From: Pseudomonadota bacterium
Lineage (GTDB): Bacteria; Pseudomonadota; Gammaproteobacteria; Pseudomonadales; Moraxellaceae
Direction: 5' to 3'
NCBI GenBank assembly: GCA_021804355.1
Contig: JAJZHP010000014.1
Span: 1-35,453, forward strand
Length of the DNA: 35,453 bases
The notes below the pieces were generated by a model. That model was not told the origin of the DNA and ran no database searches. It saw only the letters and a program-made list of their open reading frames with translations. A program made the position numbers and the translations under genes. Shown here piece by piece: positions 6,376 through 14,860 of this stretch; positions within the stretch are counted from its first letter, which is position 1, and the number at the start of each line of letters is the position of its first letter.

Positions 6376-7250
6376 AAAAGACCCGCCTGTTGTAATGCTT
6401 TAGCCACCACCGGCTGTGCTGATTCAGACAACCAGGTCAGTGGCAGGCGGATACCTGTATCAATACGCCCCATGGCATGCAAAGCCCATTTGACCGGGAT
6501 AGGATTGGATTCCACAAACAAATCACGATGCAGCGCACGCAAAGGTGCATCCCAACGCTCGACACCTTTAATATCCCCTAACATAGCTGCCTTACATAGC
6601 TCTGCCATGGCATGCGGAGCGACATTGGCTGTTACCGAGATATTGCCCTGGGCTCCCTGCAACATCAGTTCACCCGCTGTGGCATCATCACCCGAATAAA
6701 CTGCCATACGTCCCGCCAAAGCGTGGATAAGCTCAGTCCCTCGTCGTATATTGCCTGTAGCATCCTTAATGCCGACAATATGAGGTACTCCCGCCAGACG
6801 CAAGACCGATTCATTGGTCATATCCACCCCTGTGCGGCCAGGTACATTGTACAAAATCTGCGCAACCGGAACCCGTTCAGCAATGGCACAATAGTGTCTC
6901 ACTAGTCCCTCCTGGGTCGGCTTATTGTAATAAGGGGTCACCAACAAACAGGCATCGACGTTAAGTTTGGCAGCCGACTCAGTCAATTCTATAGCCTCCC
7001 GGGTGCTATTAGCTCCGGTGCCGGCAATCACTTTGATCTGGCCTGCAGCAGCTTCCATGACCAAAGCAATGACACGCAGATGCTCAACAACATCCAGCGT
7101 TGCCGATTCGCCCGTCGTGCCCACGGCCACAATAGCATCCGTGCCCTCATGAACATGCCAGGCGACCAGTTGGCGTAACGCTTCCTCATCCAAGCTACCA
7201 TCAGCCTGCATGGGCGTTACTAATGCCACCATACTGCCTCGGATCATCAA
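6372..7250 (-). CDS. dapA: 4-Hydroxy-tetrahydrodipicolinate synthase
   Basis: A 292-residue TIM-barrel aldolase that condenses pyruvate with aspartate semialdehyde, the first committed step of lysine/diaminopimelate synthesis. Visible motifs are GTTGES (44-49), YNVPGRTG with catalytic Y134, and GIKDATGN with the Schiff-base lysine K162; length and spacing match E. coli DapA. The ATG at 7250 is preceded by GGAG with ~8-base spacing. It heads the minus-strand run dapA-bamC-purC and is divergent from the copper ATPase gene, sharing a 144-base upstream region with it. Confidence 0.98.
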   Translation of the reverse strand: MMIRGSMVALVTPMQADGSLDEEALRQLVAWHVHEGTDAIVAVGTTGESATLDVVEHLRVIALVMEAAAGQIKVIAGTGANSTREAIELTESAAKLNVDACLLVTPYYNKPTQEGLVRHYCAIAERVPVAQILYNVPGRTGVDMTNESVLRLAGVPHIVGIKDATGNIRRGTELIHALAGRMAVYSGDDATAGELMLQGAQGNISVTANVAPHAMAELCKAAMLGDIKGVERWDAPLRALHRDLFVESNPIPVKWALHAMGRIDTGIRLPLTWLSESAQPVVAKALQQAGLL

Positions 7251-7343
7251 ACCTGCTCCAGTTTCCTTAAAGATGTAATCTTAGCGGTCGCAGCCTTGCC
7301 AAACAAGCACAGACTGATCAGGATCAGGATATCTTGCAACAAG

Positions 7344-7373
7344 TTGATGGATGCTAGATTAAACTTCTAGCAT
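7344..7373 (+). promoter_or_regulatory. Perfect dyad in a MerR/CueR-like promoter layout
   Basis: A perfect 8-bp inverted repeat (ATGCTAGA, 7 bases, TCTAGCAT; 7351-7373) begins one base after a TTGATG -35-like box (7344-7349). The next plausible -10 (around CATTTT, 7371-7376) would leave a long spacer of about 20 bases containing the dyad. This is the layout of MerR-family activators such as CueR at copA promoters. The sequence is not the enterobacterial CueR box, and no merR gene is nearby. The short T-run after it means a hairpin in the leader is an alternative. Confidence 0.45.
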
Positions 7374-7394
7374 TTTAGACACGGGAGATTACCG

Positions 7395-9620
7395 ATGAGT
7401 CACCGTACCTATCTAGCCCTGAACGGCCTGCACTGCGCAAGCTGCGTACAGCGTGTGCAAAGCGCATTGGCTGCTGTTCCTGGTGTTGAACAAGCGGTCG
7501 TTAACCTAGCAGACCGTAGCGCTGAAGTGCGCGGCGTGGCTGATGAGACAGCTCTGTTATCTGCTGTTGTGAAAACCGGATACCAAGCATGGGTGGTCCA
7601 TGACCCTCGCGAAGCGCTGCTGACACAAACACGAGAGGCGCGTACTGAGTTTCTGACCAAGTTAGCGCGTACAGCTCTAGGTTTGATATTTGGTTTGGGC
7701 TTGATGTTACGAATGCCGCATATCCCTGATATCCCCCTGATCTGGAATGAACAGCGATTTGACTGGTTACTTTTGACCCTAATTACCGGAACCGTGATGC
7801 TGCTAGGTGGATGGCACTTCTACCGTGGTGCCTGGAAAGCGATGCGCTCAGGCTCCACCACCATGGATACCCTGATCAGTCTGGGAACATTGTCCGCTTA
7901 TCTATACTCCTTGACCGTAGTCCTTTTCGCCAATGCGTTTCCGGCTGACGCCAGACACCTCTACCTGGAAGCGGCCGTCATGATCATTGCCCTGGTCAAT
8001 CTGGGCTCGCTTTTGGAAACCCAGGCTCGACGCAATGCTCAGGCAGCCATACGTGAATTAATCGCCCTACAACCCGATGAAGCTACCGTACTCAATGAGT
8101 CCGGCGAACAATTGATGGCCATCAGCCTGATTCGCCCGGGCGATCATCTGCTGATTCGTCCCGGCGAACGTATCCCAGTTGATGGCCAGGTACTCTCAGG
8201 GCAGTTGCATGTGGATGAATCCATGCTGACGGGTGAATATCGTCCTGTTTTGAAACAAAAAGACAGTACCTTGCATGCCGGTAGCCAGAATCTGGCAGGT
8301 TCAGCGGAAGTCGAGGTGTCTCATATCGGTGAAGAAACGGCGCTCGCTGAAATTATCCGCAGGGTGCGTGAAGCGCAAAATGCCCGCCCTCCTATCGCCA
8401 ACCAGGTTGACCGGATTGCTTCTATCTTTGTTCCTGCCGTCATGGCGATTGCGTTGTTGACGCTGTTAACCTGGCTAATTTTTGGACCATCCCCTCATCT
8501 CACCCATGCTTTGGTTGCTACCGTCTCGGTACTAATAATCGCCTGCCCCTGCGCTCTAGGCTTGGCGGTTCCCATGTCCATCATGATGGCCTCCAACCTA
8601 GCCTCCCGCCATGGCATCCTGATTCGTGACGGCGTAGCCTTACAGATGGCCAGTCACCTGACTACCTTGATTTTTGATAAAACCGGTACGCTGACCGAGG
8701 GACGAGGCTCCGTCAACCATGTGGAAATCTGTAATGGCTATGATGAGCCCCAGCTGCTGGCATGGGCGGCAGCTGTTGAACACAACTCTGAACATGCCTT
8801 TGCTCAGGCCATCCTGCGCCGCGCTCGCCAGACGGGGGTGACTGTGCCTACCTGCAGTCATTTTCTGTCGGTAGCAGGAAAAGGGATACAGGGTATGGTC
8901 GATGGCCACCTTATCGTCATCGGCAATGAAGCCATGTTGCAGGATTCCAAGGTAATCCTGGATCCTGTTAAGCATTTACTTATGCAATGGACCCAAGCTG
9001 GCATCAGCCCCTTGCTGATGGCCGTAGACGGACAGCTGGCAGGAGCATTTGGTATCGCTGACACTATTCGTCCTGATGCGCGCAGAGCCTTAGGACGCCT
9101 ACGTAAGCTAGGCATACAAACCATGTTGCTCAGTGGCGATCACCAAGGACCTACCGCGAGCTTGGCCGCAGAGCTAGGTATCGAGACTTACTGGGGTGGC
9201 ATGCAGCCGCAACAAAAACTGCAGGTTATTCATGAGCAACAACTACGAGGCGAAATCGTCGGCATGGTTGGCGACGGCATCAATGACGCTCCGGCCCTGG
9301 CTGCTGCCGACGTAGGTATTGCCCTGGGGCGAGGCACCGATGTAGCCATGGCGGCCAGTGGCATTACTCTGACCAATGACCATCTTGACAACCTATTCCT
9401 GGCCGTACGCATTTCACGAGCCACCCTGCGCAATATCCGCCAGAATCTTTTGGCGGCATTCATCTATAACATTATTGCCATACCACTGGCGGCCGGAGCC
9501 TTGTATCCCTGGACCGGTTGGCAACTCAACCCGATGATTGCCGCTGCTGCCATGGCGGCCTCATCACTGACCGTGGTACTCAACGCCGGACGACTCCGAT
9601 TTCTGCGACTTAAACGGTGA
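7395..9620 (+). CDS. copA: Copper-translocating P1B-type ATPase
   Basis: A 741-residue inner-membrane ATPase that probably exports Cu(I). Order of parts: one N-terminal heavy-metal-associated domain with C14-A-S-C17; transmembrane helices; actuator loop with MLTGEY; the ion-binding helix with C384-P-C386; phosphorylation site D428-KTGTLTEG; nucleotide domain; [10 protein letters not shown]; and a last transmembrane pair with [15 protein letters not shown] (the Met-Ser region of Cu+ pumps). Two details are odd: the HP dipeptide of the nucleotide domain reads H467-A468, and the TGE motif is followed by Tyr. GGGAGA precedes the ATG. The dsbD-type gene follows on the same strand. FixI/CcoI (cytochrome oxidase assembly) is an alternative, but no cco genes are present. 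Confidence 0.92.
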   Translation: MSHRTYLALNGLHCASCVQRVQSALAAVPGVEQAVVNLADRSAEVRGVADETALLSAVVKTGYQAWVVHDPREALLTQTREARTEFLTKLARTALGLIFGLGLMLRMPHIPDIPLIWNEQRFDWLLLTLITGTVMLLGGWHFYRGAWKAMRSGSTTMDTLISLGTLSAYLYSLTVVLFANAFPADARHLYLEAAVMIIALVNLGSLLETQARRNAQAAIRELIALQPDEATVLNESGEQLMAISLIRPGDHLLIRPGERIPVDGQVLSGQLHVDESMLTGEYRPVLKQKDSTLHAGSQNLAGSAEVEVSHIGEETALAEIIRRVREAQNARPPIANQVDRIASIFVPAVMAIALLTLLTWLIFGPSPHLTHALVATVSVLIIACPCALGLAVPMSIMMASNLASRHGILIRDGVALQMASHLTTLIFDKTGTLTEGRGSVNHVEICNGYDEPQLLAWAAAVEHNSEHAFAQAILRRARQTGVTVPTCSHFLSVAGKGIQGMVDGHLIVIGNEAMLQDSKVILDPVKHLLMQWTQAGISPLLMAVDGQLAGAFGIADTIRPDARRALGRLRKLGIQTMLLSGDHQGPTASLAAELGIETYWGGMQPQQKLQVIHEQQLRGEIVGMVGDGINDAPALAAADVGIALGRGTDVAMAASGITLTNDHLDNLFLAVRISRATLRNIRQNLLAAFIYNIIAIPLAAGALYPWTGWQLNPMIAAAAMAASSLTVVLNAGRLRFLRLKR

Positions 9621-9688
9621 TAGTTACCTAGCCAAATGATAAGGCACTATGGGATTATGCCATGCCATTTTTTGATGGAAGTCATTTT

Positions 9689-11356
9689 ATGCGCCTACTG
9701 CGACATCTAGCCCAGACTCTAAGCATCGTGATACTGACGTTGCCTGCCGTCTACGCCCAAAACATCCTGAGCGCAGCTCAAGCCTTTACCGTAACCACAA
9801 CGGCCCAACCCGGGCATCTGCTGGTCCATTTTCACATTGCCGATGGGTGTTATTTGTACCAGAAACGCATGAGTTTCACACCTCTGGATCATACCCTGAG
9901 TATGGGCAATCCCAAGTTCATGTTACCTCCTGACACGAAAGATGACCCCGAATTTGGCGTGGTACAAGTTTATCACCACGATGTGGATGTCGATCTTCCA
10001 CTACAGGGTCAAGGCAAGCTGCATCTCAGTTGGCAAGGTTGTAATGAAAAAGTAGGCATTTGTTACCCACCCCAAACGCAGGATATCAAGGTCAACAGCA
10101 AGCTAATGCCTCCCGTGAGTACCCGAAGCATGGAAAAACTGCTGCCTTTCTACCTAGGTGGTTTGGCCATGACACTCACACCCTGTGTCTGGCCCATGAT
10201 ACCCATCCTGTCGGGCATCATTGCCCGACAGCATAGCCGTCGGCGGCGAGACAGCATTTTATTATCGTTGAGTTATGTCCTAGGCACGGCCAGCAGCTAT
10301 GCCTTGCTCGGAGGCGTGTTTGCCTGGCTAGGACATAGCATCAATCTGGCAGCCTGGTTTCAGCAACCCTTCTGGATTATCACGCTAGCGATTATCTTTG
10401 TAGTGCTATCCCTGAGTTTGTTTGATATTTATGAATTACGCCTCCCCAGCGCGCTCAGTAATCGCCTCGACCACTTAAGCCGTCACCAAACAGCGGGCAG
10501 CTTGACAGGCACCTTTCTTATGGGTGGATTGGCTGCTCTCGTCGTCTCCCCCTGTATCTCTGCCCCCCTGGCTGGGGCCATGATCTTTGTATCCTCAATA
10601 GGTAGCGTCTTGTGGGGTACCGTTCTGCTGTTTGTCTTGGGGCTAGGGCTAGGAACCCCCCTGATGCTCTTGGGTATCACACAGGCACAAATCCTGCCCC
10701 GCTCAGGCGCTTGGATGCAAGGAGTCAAGGCCGCTTTTGGGGTTGCCATGCTGGCAACCTCCGTATACCTGCTGTCCCGTATACTTCCAGCTCCTATCAC
10801 AGGGCTGTTAGCAGGCGCCCTCGCCCTAGGTTCGGGTGTAGCGCTGGGAGGATTAGAACCCGCTGCTTACGGCTGGCCCAGGACTCTGAAAGCCTTAGGA
10901 CTGATATTAATGCTCGCGGGTGGAATCTGGATAACGCAGTCCTTACAGGGAACAAGATCTCCTGACCTGGCTTCAACCACGACACCGGCATCACCCACCC
11001 GACAGAATATGATCATGGTACATAATCCACAGGAACTTGATCAGGCTTTGCATGAGGCTTTAGGACACCCGGTCATGCTGGATTTATGGGCAAGCTGGTG
11101 TATCAGCTGTCAACACCTTGAACAGGATGTGCTAGATACCCCGGTACTGCAACAACGCCTGGCAGGCTTGAAAATGATACGTCTTGATGTCAGTGCCAGC
11201 GGCCCTGGCAGTGACGCCTTGTTGCAACGCTTTGCTCTTCCGGGGCCACCCGCCCTGCTGTTTCTGGACAGTCAAGGTCATGAAGTGGCGCCCCCCTTGG
11301 TCGGTGAAATCACCCAACAGGATATCGAGCAAGTGCTCACAAACCAACATTGGTGA
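9689..11356 (+). CDS. dsbD: Thiol:disulfide interchange protein DsbD
   Basis: A 555-residue inner-membrane protein that passes electrons from cytoplasmic thioredoxin to periplasmic thiol proteins. All three domains are present: a signal peptide ending near PAVYA; a periplasmic N-terminal domain with the CNEKVGICYPP motif; a membrane core with the paired cysteines in LTPCVWP and VVSPCIS; and a C-terminal thioredoxin domain with W-C471-I-S-C474. The N-terminal cysteines are separated by six residues where most DsbD proteins have five. I prefer the ATG at 9689, which has GGAAG 8 bases upstream and puts arginines before the signal helix; an in-frame ATG lies at 9662. It follows the copper ATPase gene by 68 bases, consistent with keeping periplasmic thiols reduced under copper. 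Confidence 0.93.
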   Translation: MRLLRHLAQTLSIVILTLPAVYAQNILSAAQAFTVTTTAQPGHLLVHFHIADGCYLYQKRMSFTPLDHTLSMGNPKFMLPPDTKDDPEFGVVQVYHHDVDVDLPLQGQGKLHLSWQGCNEKVGICYPPQTQDIKVNSKLMPPVSTRSMEKLLPFYLGGLAMTLTPCVWPMIPILSGIIARQHSRRRRDSILLSLSYVLGTASSYALLGGVFAWLGHSINLAAWFQQPFWIITLAIIFVVLSLSLFDIYELRLPSALSNRLDHLSRHQTAGSLTGTFLMGGLAALVVSPCISAPLAGAMIFVSSIGSVLWGTVLLFVLGLGLGTPLMLLGITQAQILPRSGAWMQGVKAAFGVAMLATSVYLLSRILPAPITGLLAGALALGSGVALGGLEPAAYGWPRTLKALGLILMLAGGIWITQSLQGTRSPDLASTTTPASPTRQNMIMVHNPQELDQALHEALGHPVMLDLWASWCISCQHLEQDVLDTPVLQQRLAGLKMIRLDVSASGPGSDALLQRFALPGPPALLFLDSQGHEVAPPLVGEITQQDIEQVLTNQHW

Positions 11357-11367
11357 ACCTCCCGTTG

Positions 11368-12417
11368 CTAAAGCGCCAGATGGTAATTTCTACGCAAGGC
11401 AGCAGGCAGACGATCAACGGCTTCAGCCTTGATGAGCGGTTGAGGGTCAGCTGAGCTTAGCGTATGCCAGTAAAGCAGGTTTTCATCAGGAAACTTTTGT
11501 TGATACCGTAGCGCTGCCGCAAAGGACTTAGCCGTATAAGTTTCATCCAGGGAAAGTCCGGTCACAGCCTGAAAATGCTGACTTGCTTTTTTCCCGGCGT
11601 CGGTAGCCCTACCATAGCCTGCACCATACTCCTCTTCATCCAAGAAAAAATGAACTTCAGGCAAGTGGATATGGGACTGCTGCAAATAACGCCTCAACCG
11701 ATTGACCTGAGTTTGTACCGTAGCTGCGGTACAAACTTGCCAGGGTCCTAAATAGGCAGGAGCTACCCGCACTCCTGTTATCCGGGTAGGCCATCCTAGA
11801 AGAGCTATCCCAGCAGCCAGTCCTGCCAGCGTTGCTGCTGAACCCACAGCGACCACCATATGATCAGGCCGAGGCAACGTACCGGCCTCGACCTGATCAG
11901 CTAACTCAAAGGCTGCGTTAATAAATGCCAATCCCCCCTCAACACACGATCCTCCTGCAAACAAACGCATAGCCTGGGGATGGCGCAAAGGAGCCTCAAG
12001 GGCATAGGATAAGACCGTTGCTGCTAGGCTACGCCGATACCATATTTCTGCGCCCAGGGAAGCCATTAGCTGCAAACTGAGCGCAACAGACGGGGTAGAT
12101 GGTTGATCAAAAAGTATGAGAGTCGTCGCTAGGTCGGCCTCGCGCGCGAAGTAGGCCGTGGCCACACCATGATGGGTACCGGCCGCACCAAAAGTGACAA
12201 GACGTTTGACACCTTGATCCCGCGCGCGCCCTAGAATAAGTTCAAGTTTTCTGACCTTGTTGCCACCATAAACAGCATGTGTCAGATCATCGCGTTTGAT
12301 CCAGAGGCTGCTGGCTGCACAGCCGCTGATTTCTTTAACAGGGGTATAGCCTTTCAACAAAGGCCAACGTTTTAGCCTTCCCCTTAGCACAGGATAGGCA
12401 GATTCAAGACTATACAT
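11368..12417 (-). CDS. PLP-dependent enzyme, D-cysteine desulfhydrase / ACC deaminase family
   Basis: A 349-residue fold-type II PLP enzyme. The cofactor lysine is K54 in YGGNKVRKLE, the signature of the family that includes D-cysteine desulfhydrase (DcyD) and 1-aminocyclopropane-1-carboxylate deaminase. KRDDLTHAVYGG, FGAAGTHHGVATA and the glycine-rich phosphate loop VGSAATLAGLAAG support it. At the substrate-sensing position the segment reads GAAGTHHG where ACC deaminases usually have SNH, so ACC deaminase activity is unlikely. D-cysteine or another D-amino acid is a guess. ATG 12417 fits the GGGGGTG site better than the GTG at 12420. The gene is convergent with dsbD (11-base gap) and 80 bases downstream of the GMC gene. 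Confidence 0.8.
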   Translation of the reverse strand: MYSLESAYPVLRGRLKRWPLLKGYTPVKEISGCAASSLWIKRDDLTHAVYGGNKVRKLELILGRARDQGVKRLVTFGAAGTHHGVATAYFAREADLATTLILFDQPSTPSVALSLQLMASLGAEIWYRRSLAATVLSYALEAPLRHPQAMRLFAGGSCVEGGLAFINAAFELADQVEAGTLPRPDHMVVAVGSAATLAGLAAGIALLGWPTRITGVRVAPAYLGPWQVCTAATVQTQVNRLRRYLQQSHIHLPEVHFFLDEEEYGAGYGRATDAGKKASQHFQAVTGLSLDETYTAKSFAAALRYQQKFPDENLLYWHTLSSADPQPLIKAEAVDRLPAALRRNYHLAL

Positions 12418-12497
12418 CACTTCACCCCCATAGCCTCAGCAAAGAGCTGACAAACTAACGGTTTTAGGGGCGTACTGACAAGTCTATCTTTAGTCCG

Positions 12498-14087
12498 CTA
12501 TGACCAGAAATAGCTTTTCTTATTTTTGATAATGTAATCAGCCACATAACTTGCCACTGCTGCCACGGTCATTTTAGGACTCACTGTGACCGATTCAGGT
12601 AAAACGCTGGCATCTGTTACGAAAACTCCGTGCGTGTCATGCAACTCACAAACATCATTAACGACCGATGTAAAGGGATCCATACCCATACGGCAAGTGC
12701 CTTGCGGATTTAGCGAAGCTACACGCAGGCTATACATACCCAACGGAGAGTATTCGACCTTCTCCAAAGCCTTGTCCAATTCAAAAACCGAAGTCACTTC
12801 CATTTTATCGAAGGTCGGTAGCAAGACAGCTTCCGCACCCGCCGCAAAGAATATGCGAGCCGATCGGGCAATTCCCTGCTTGAAATCCTCTAAGTTCTTT
12901 GGGCTTAAGTTCCATTCAATATGTTTTGCACCCAGTACAGGATCACCAGTCCAATGCACATAGCCCTGCCCTTCATCCTGAACAAAGACTTGCAGCATGG
13001 CATAATAGCGGTAATCACCCATGAACTGCATATGCGATTTACCTACCCCCAAACCACCGGTTGATAATAACTGTACGGGCTCAGGCAAGCCGGACATCAT
13101 GAACATCTGACCATCATGAGGCCCCAGGAATTGATCCACATAGACCCCGGTCAAGGCACCGCGCCAACCATAAACAGCTTGGGGGAATCGACCCACCATG
13201 GAAATAAACGGGTTGAGATAAAGATTATGACCCAGTAGACCTGATTGATTACCTAAACGACTCTTCTGCAAAAGCATGGGACTCTGAACTGCACCCGCGG
13301 CCAAAATGACCAATTGGGCATCGACCCGAATCTCGGTGACTTTCTCGTTAGACTCTGAGTCGATGACATTCGCCAAAACACCAGATGCACGCCCGTTCGT
13401 CGTCAAAATCTGCCATACATGGCAATCTGAATACAGTTTGGCCCCCATAGCGACAGCCCAAGGCAGGTAGGTCACCAGGGCTGACTGCTTGCGGTCAGAA
13501 ATACATCCAGACAGACAGTGCCCTGTCAATGCACACTCTCTCACGGTTCTTGCCAGAGGTTTCCAGGACCATCCCAAGTCATCGCAGCCCTGGATGACCT
13601 TATTGGCGCACTCATTGATTTCATGAGGTTCATTGATATGTACCGAAAGACGGCTCTCCACCTTCTCATAAAAAGGCCGGAGCTTGTCAGGAGACATCGC
13701 CGTCAAACCAAGTTTATCCGCCCAGGATTGAAGTATGTAATCGGGAGCCCGAAAGGCTATCCCTGCATCGATAACCGTGGAACCCCCCATACCCTTGCCC
13801 TGGAATACAGGTACATCAAATGTCGAATTTACCTGTAAAGCGCCATCAACATAACTTCGCTGCAGCGTTTCGGCCATATCTTCATGCATATCACTGCTAG
13901 GAATATACGGCCCTGACTCCAGGATAATAACGCTATGCCCTGCACTTGCCAGTTCAAAAGCCAGGATCGAACCGCCACATCCCGCCCCTACGATCACCAC
14001 GTCTGCTTTCAAACGCAGGATTTTGTCTACGTGGTCCCGTGCCTGTATCACGGGCAATCCATCCTTGGGCACTTCACGAAAGATCAT
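12498..14087 (-). CDS. GMC-family FAD oxidoreductase with a probable [3Fe-4S] cysteine motif
   Basis: A 529-residue flavoprotein of the glucose-methanol-choline family. The FAD-binding GAGCGGS (34-40) and ESGP follow an N-terminal strand; the flavin-attachment region GKGMGGSTVID is at about 98-107; the C-terminal block NPQGTCRMG and VFVTDASVLPESV...SPKMTVAA are typical. C185, C191 and C195 have the C-x5-C-x3-C spacing that binds a [3Fe-4S] cluster in FAD-glucose dehydrogenase (Burkholderia GDH alpha). There is no signal peptide. The gene 58 bases upstream encodes a Tat-signal small subunit of the matching kind, so export as a complex is likely. The substrate is an alcohol or sterol-like compound, not identifiable from sequence. 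Confidence 0.85.
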   Translation of the reverse strand: MIFREVPKDGLPVIQARDHVDKILRLKADVVIVGAGCGGSILAFELASAGHSVIILESGPYIPSSDMHEDMAETLQRSYVDGALQVNSTFDVPVFQGKGMGGSTVIDAGIAFRAPDYILQSWADKLGLTAMSPDKLRPFYEKVESRLSVHINEPHEINECANKVIQGCDDLGWSWKPLARTVRECALTGHCLSGCISDRKQSALVTYLPWAVAMGAKLYSDCHVWQILTTNGRASGVLANVIDSESNEKVTEIRVDAQLVILAAGAVQSPMLLQKSRLGNQSGLLGHNLYLNPFISMVGRFPQAVYGWRGALTGVYVDQFLGPHDGQMFMMSGLPEPVQLLSTGGLGVGKSHMQFMGDYRYYAMLQVFVQDEGQGYVHWTGDPVLGAKHIEWNLSPKNLEDFKQGIARSARIFFAAGAEAVLLPTFDKMEVTSVFELDKALEKVEYSPLGMYSLRVASLNPQGTCRMGMDPFTSVVNDVCELHDTHGVFVTDASVLPESVTVSPKMTVAAVASYVADYIIKNKKSYFWS

Positions 14088-14145
14088 TGATCATCCACCC
14101 TCGTTTATATTCCTGGAATAGCGGCACACCATCAAGCCCTGCCTT

Positions 14146-14742
14146 TTAGATATCGTTAGGCAAAGGCGCATTACCCAGCTTGCGCACTCCCCAACGTACG
14201 GAAACCGGGCCATCATAATCGAGGAAGGGATCGATGCGAGCATCTCGCCAATAAGCCAGAGCTACCACGGATTTCAAACTGGTGATAAGCCCTCGCTGAA
14301 AAAAATAACCCCTCTGCCATTTTTCCATATAGGCCTGTGCAGAATCATTGGACATGGATGAGAAACGTGAGAATCGGTAACCTGGACTGTATTCGAAAAT
14401 TTTACCAGCCAGATTAACATTGGCGCGCACCGACTTGCTCAAATGCCCGACCATATTATCAATGTTCTGCATGACGGGAATTTCAACGGTCGAGGGCATA
14501 CCTAACAGTTCAGGAGCAATAAAAACCTGACGCATTTTATTTAAGACGCGATATTCCAATAAGGTCAGATACTGAATTTCTGAAGGCAGGGCGCGCACAT
14601 CATCATCGGCCCAGGCATCACGAACAGTCCATAAACCAGCTGCTGTAGCCGCCGCCACCGAACAACCCGCCCTGAGAAATCCCCGACGTGTCAGAGGCGC
14701 CAGCTGTTGCGCCAGAACCGACTCTAACTCCCTGTCCTGCAC
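14146..14742 (-). CDS. Tat-exported small subunit (gluconate 2-dehydrogenase subunit 3-like)
   Basis: A 198-residue protein with a twin-arginine signal: T18-R19-R20-G-F-L-R-A-G, then an alanine-rich hydrophobic stretch and AWA before DDD. The mature part is helical with the pattern LTLLEYRVLNKMRQVFI near its start, typical of the small subunits that chaperone and export GMC dehydrogenases. In the FAD-glucose and gluconate dehydrogenase systems this subunit carries the flavoprotein through the Tat pore. Start GTG at 14742 with GGAGG 5 bases away. It lies between the carboxylesterase and GMC genes on the same strand. No cytochrome c subunit gene accompanies the pair. Confidence 0.75.
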   Translation of the reverse strand: MQDRELESVLAQQLAPLTRRGFLRAGCSVAAATAAGLWTVRDAWADDDVRALPSEIQYLTLLEYRVLNKMRQVFIAPELLGMPSTVEIPVMQNIDNMVGHLSKSVRANVNLAGKIFEYSPGYRFSRFSSMSNDSAQAYMEKWQRGYFFQRGLITSLKSVVALAYWRDARIDPFLDYDGPVSVRWGVRKLGNAPLPNDI

Positions 14743-14860
14743 GATGCCTCCACGCTTTCGAATGCCCCATTATTTTTGTTTTTTGAACAGCAGCTGCCCG
14801 ATGAGCAGCCTGCCCAGTGTACAGCAGATCGCAGCAAAACCCTAGGGAGCTGGCGCTCAC

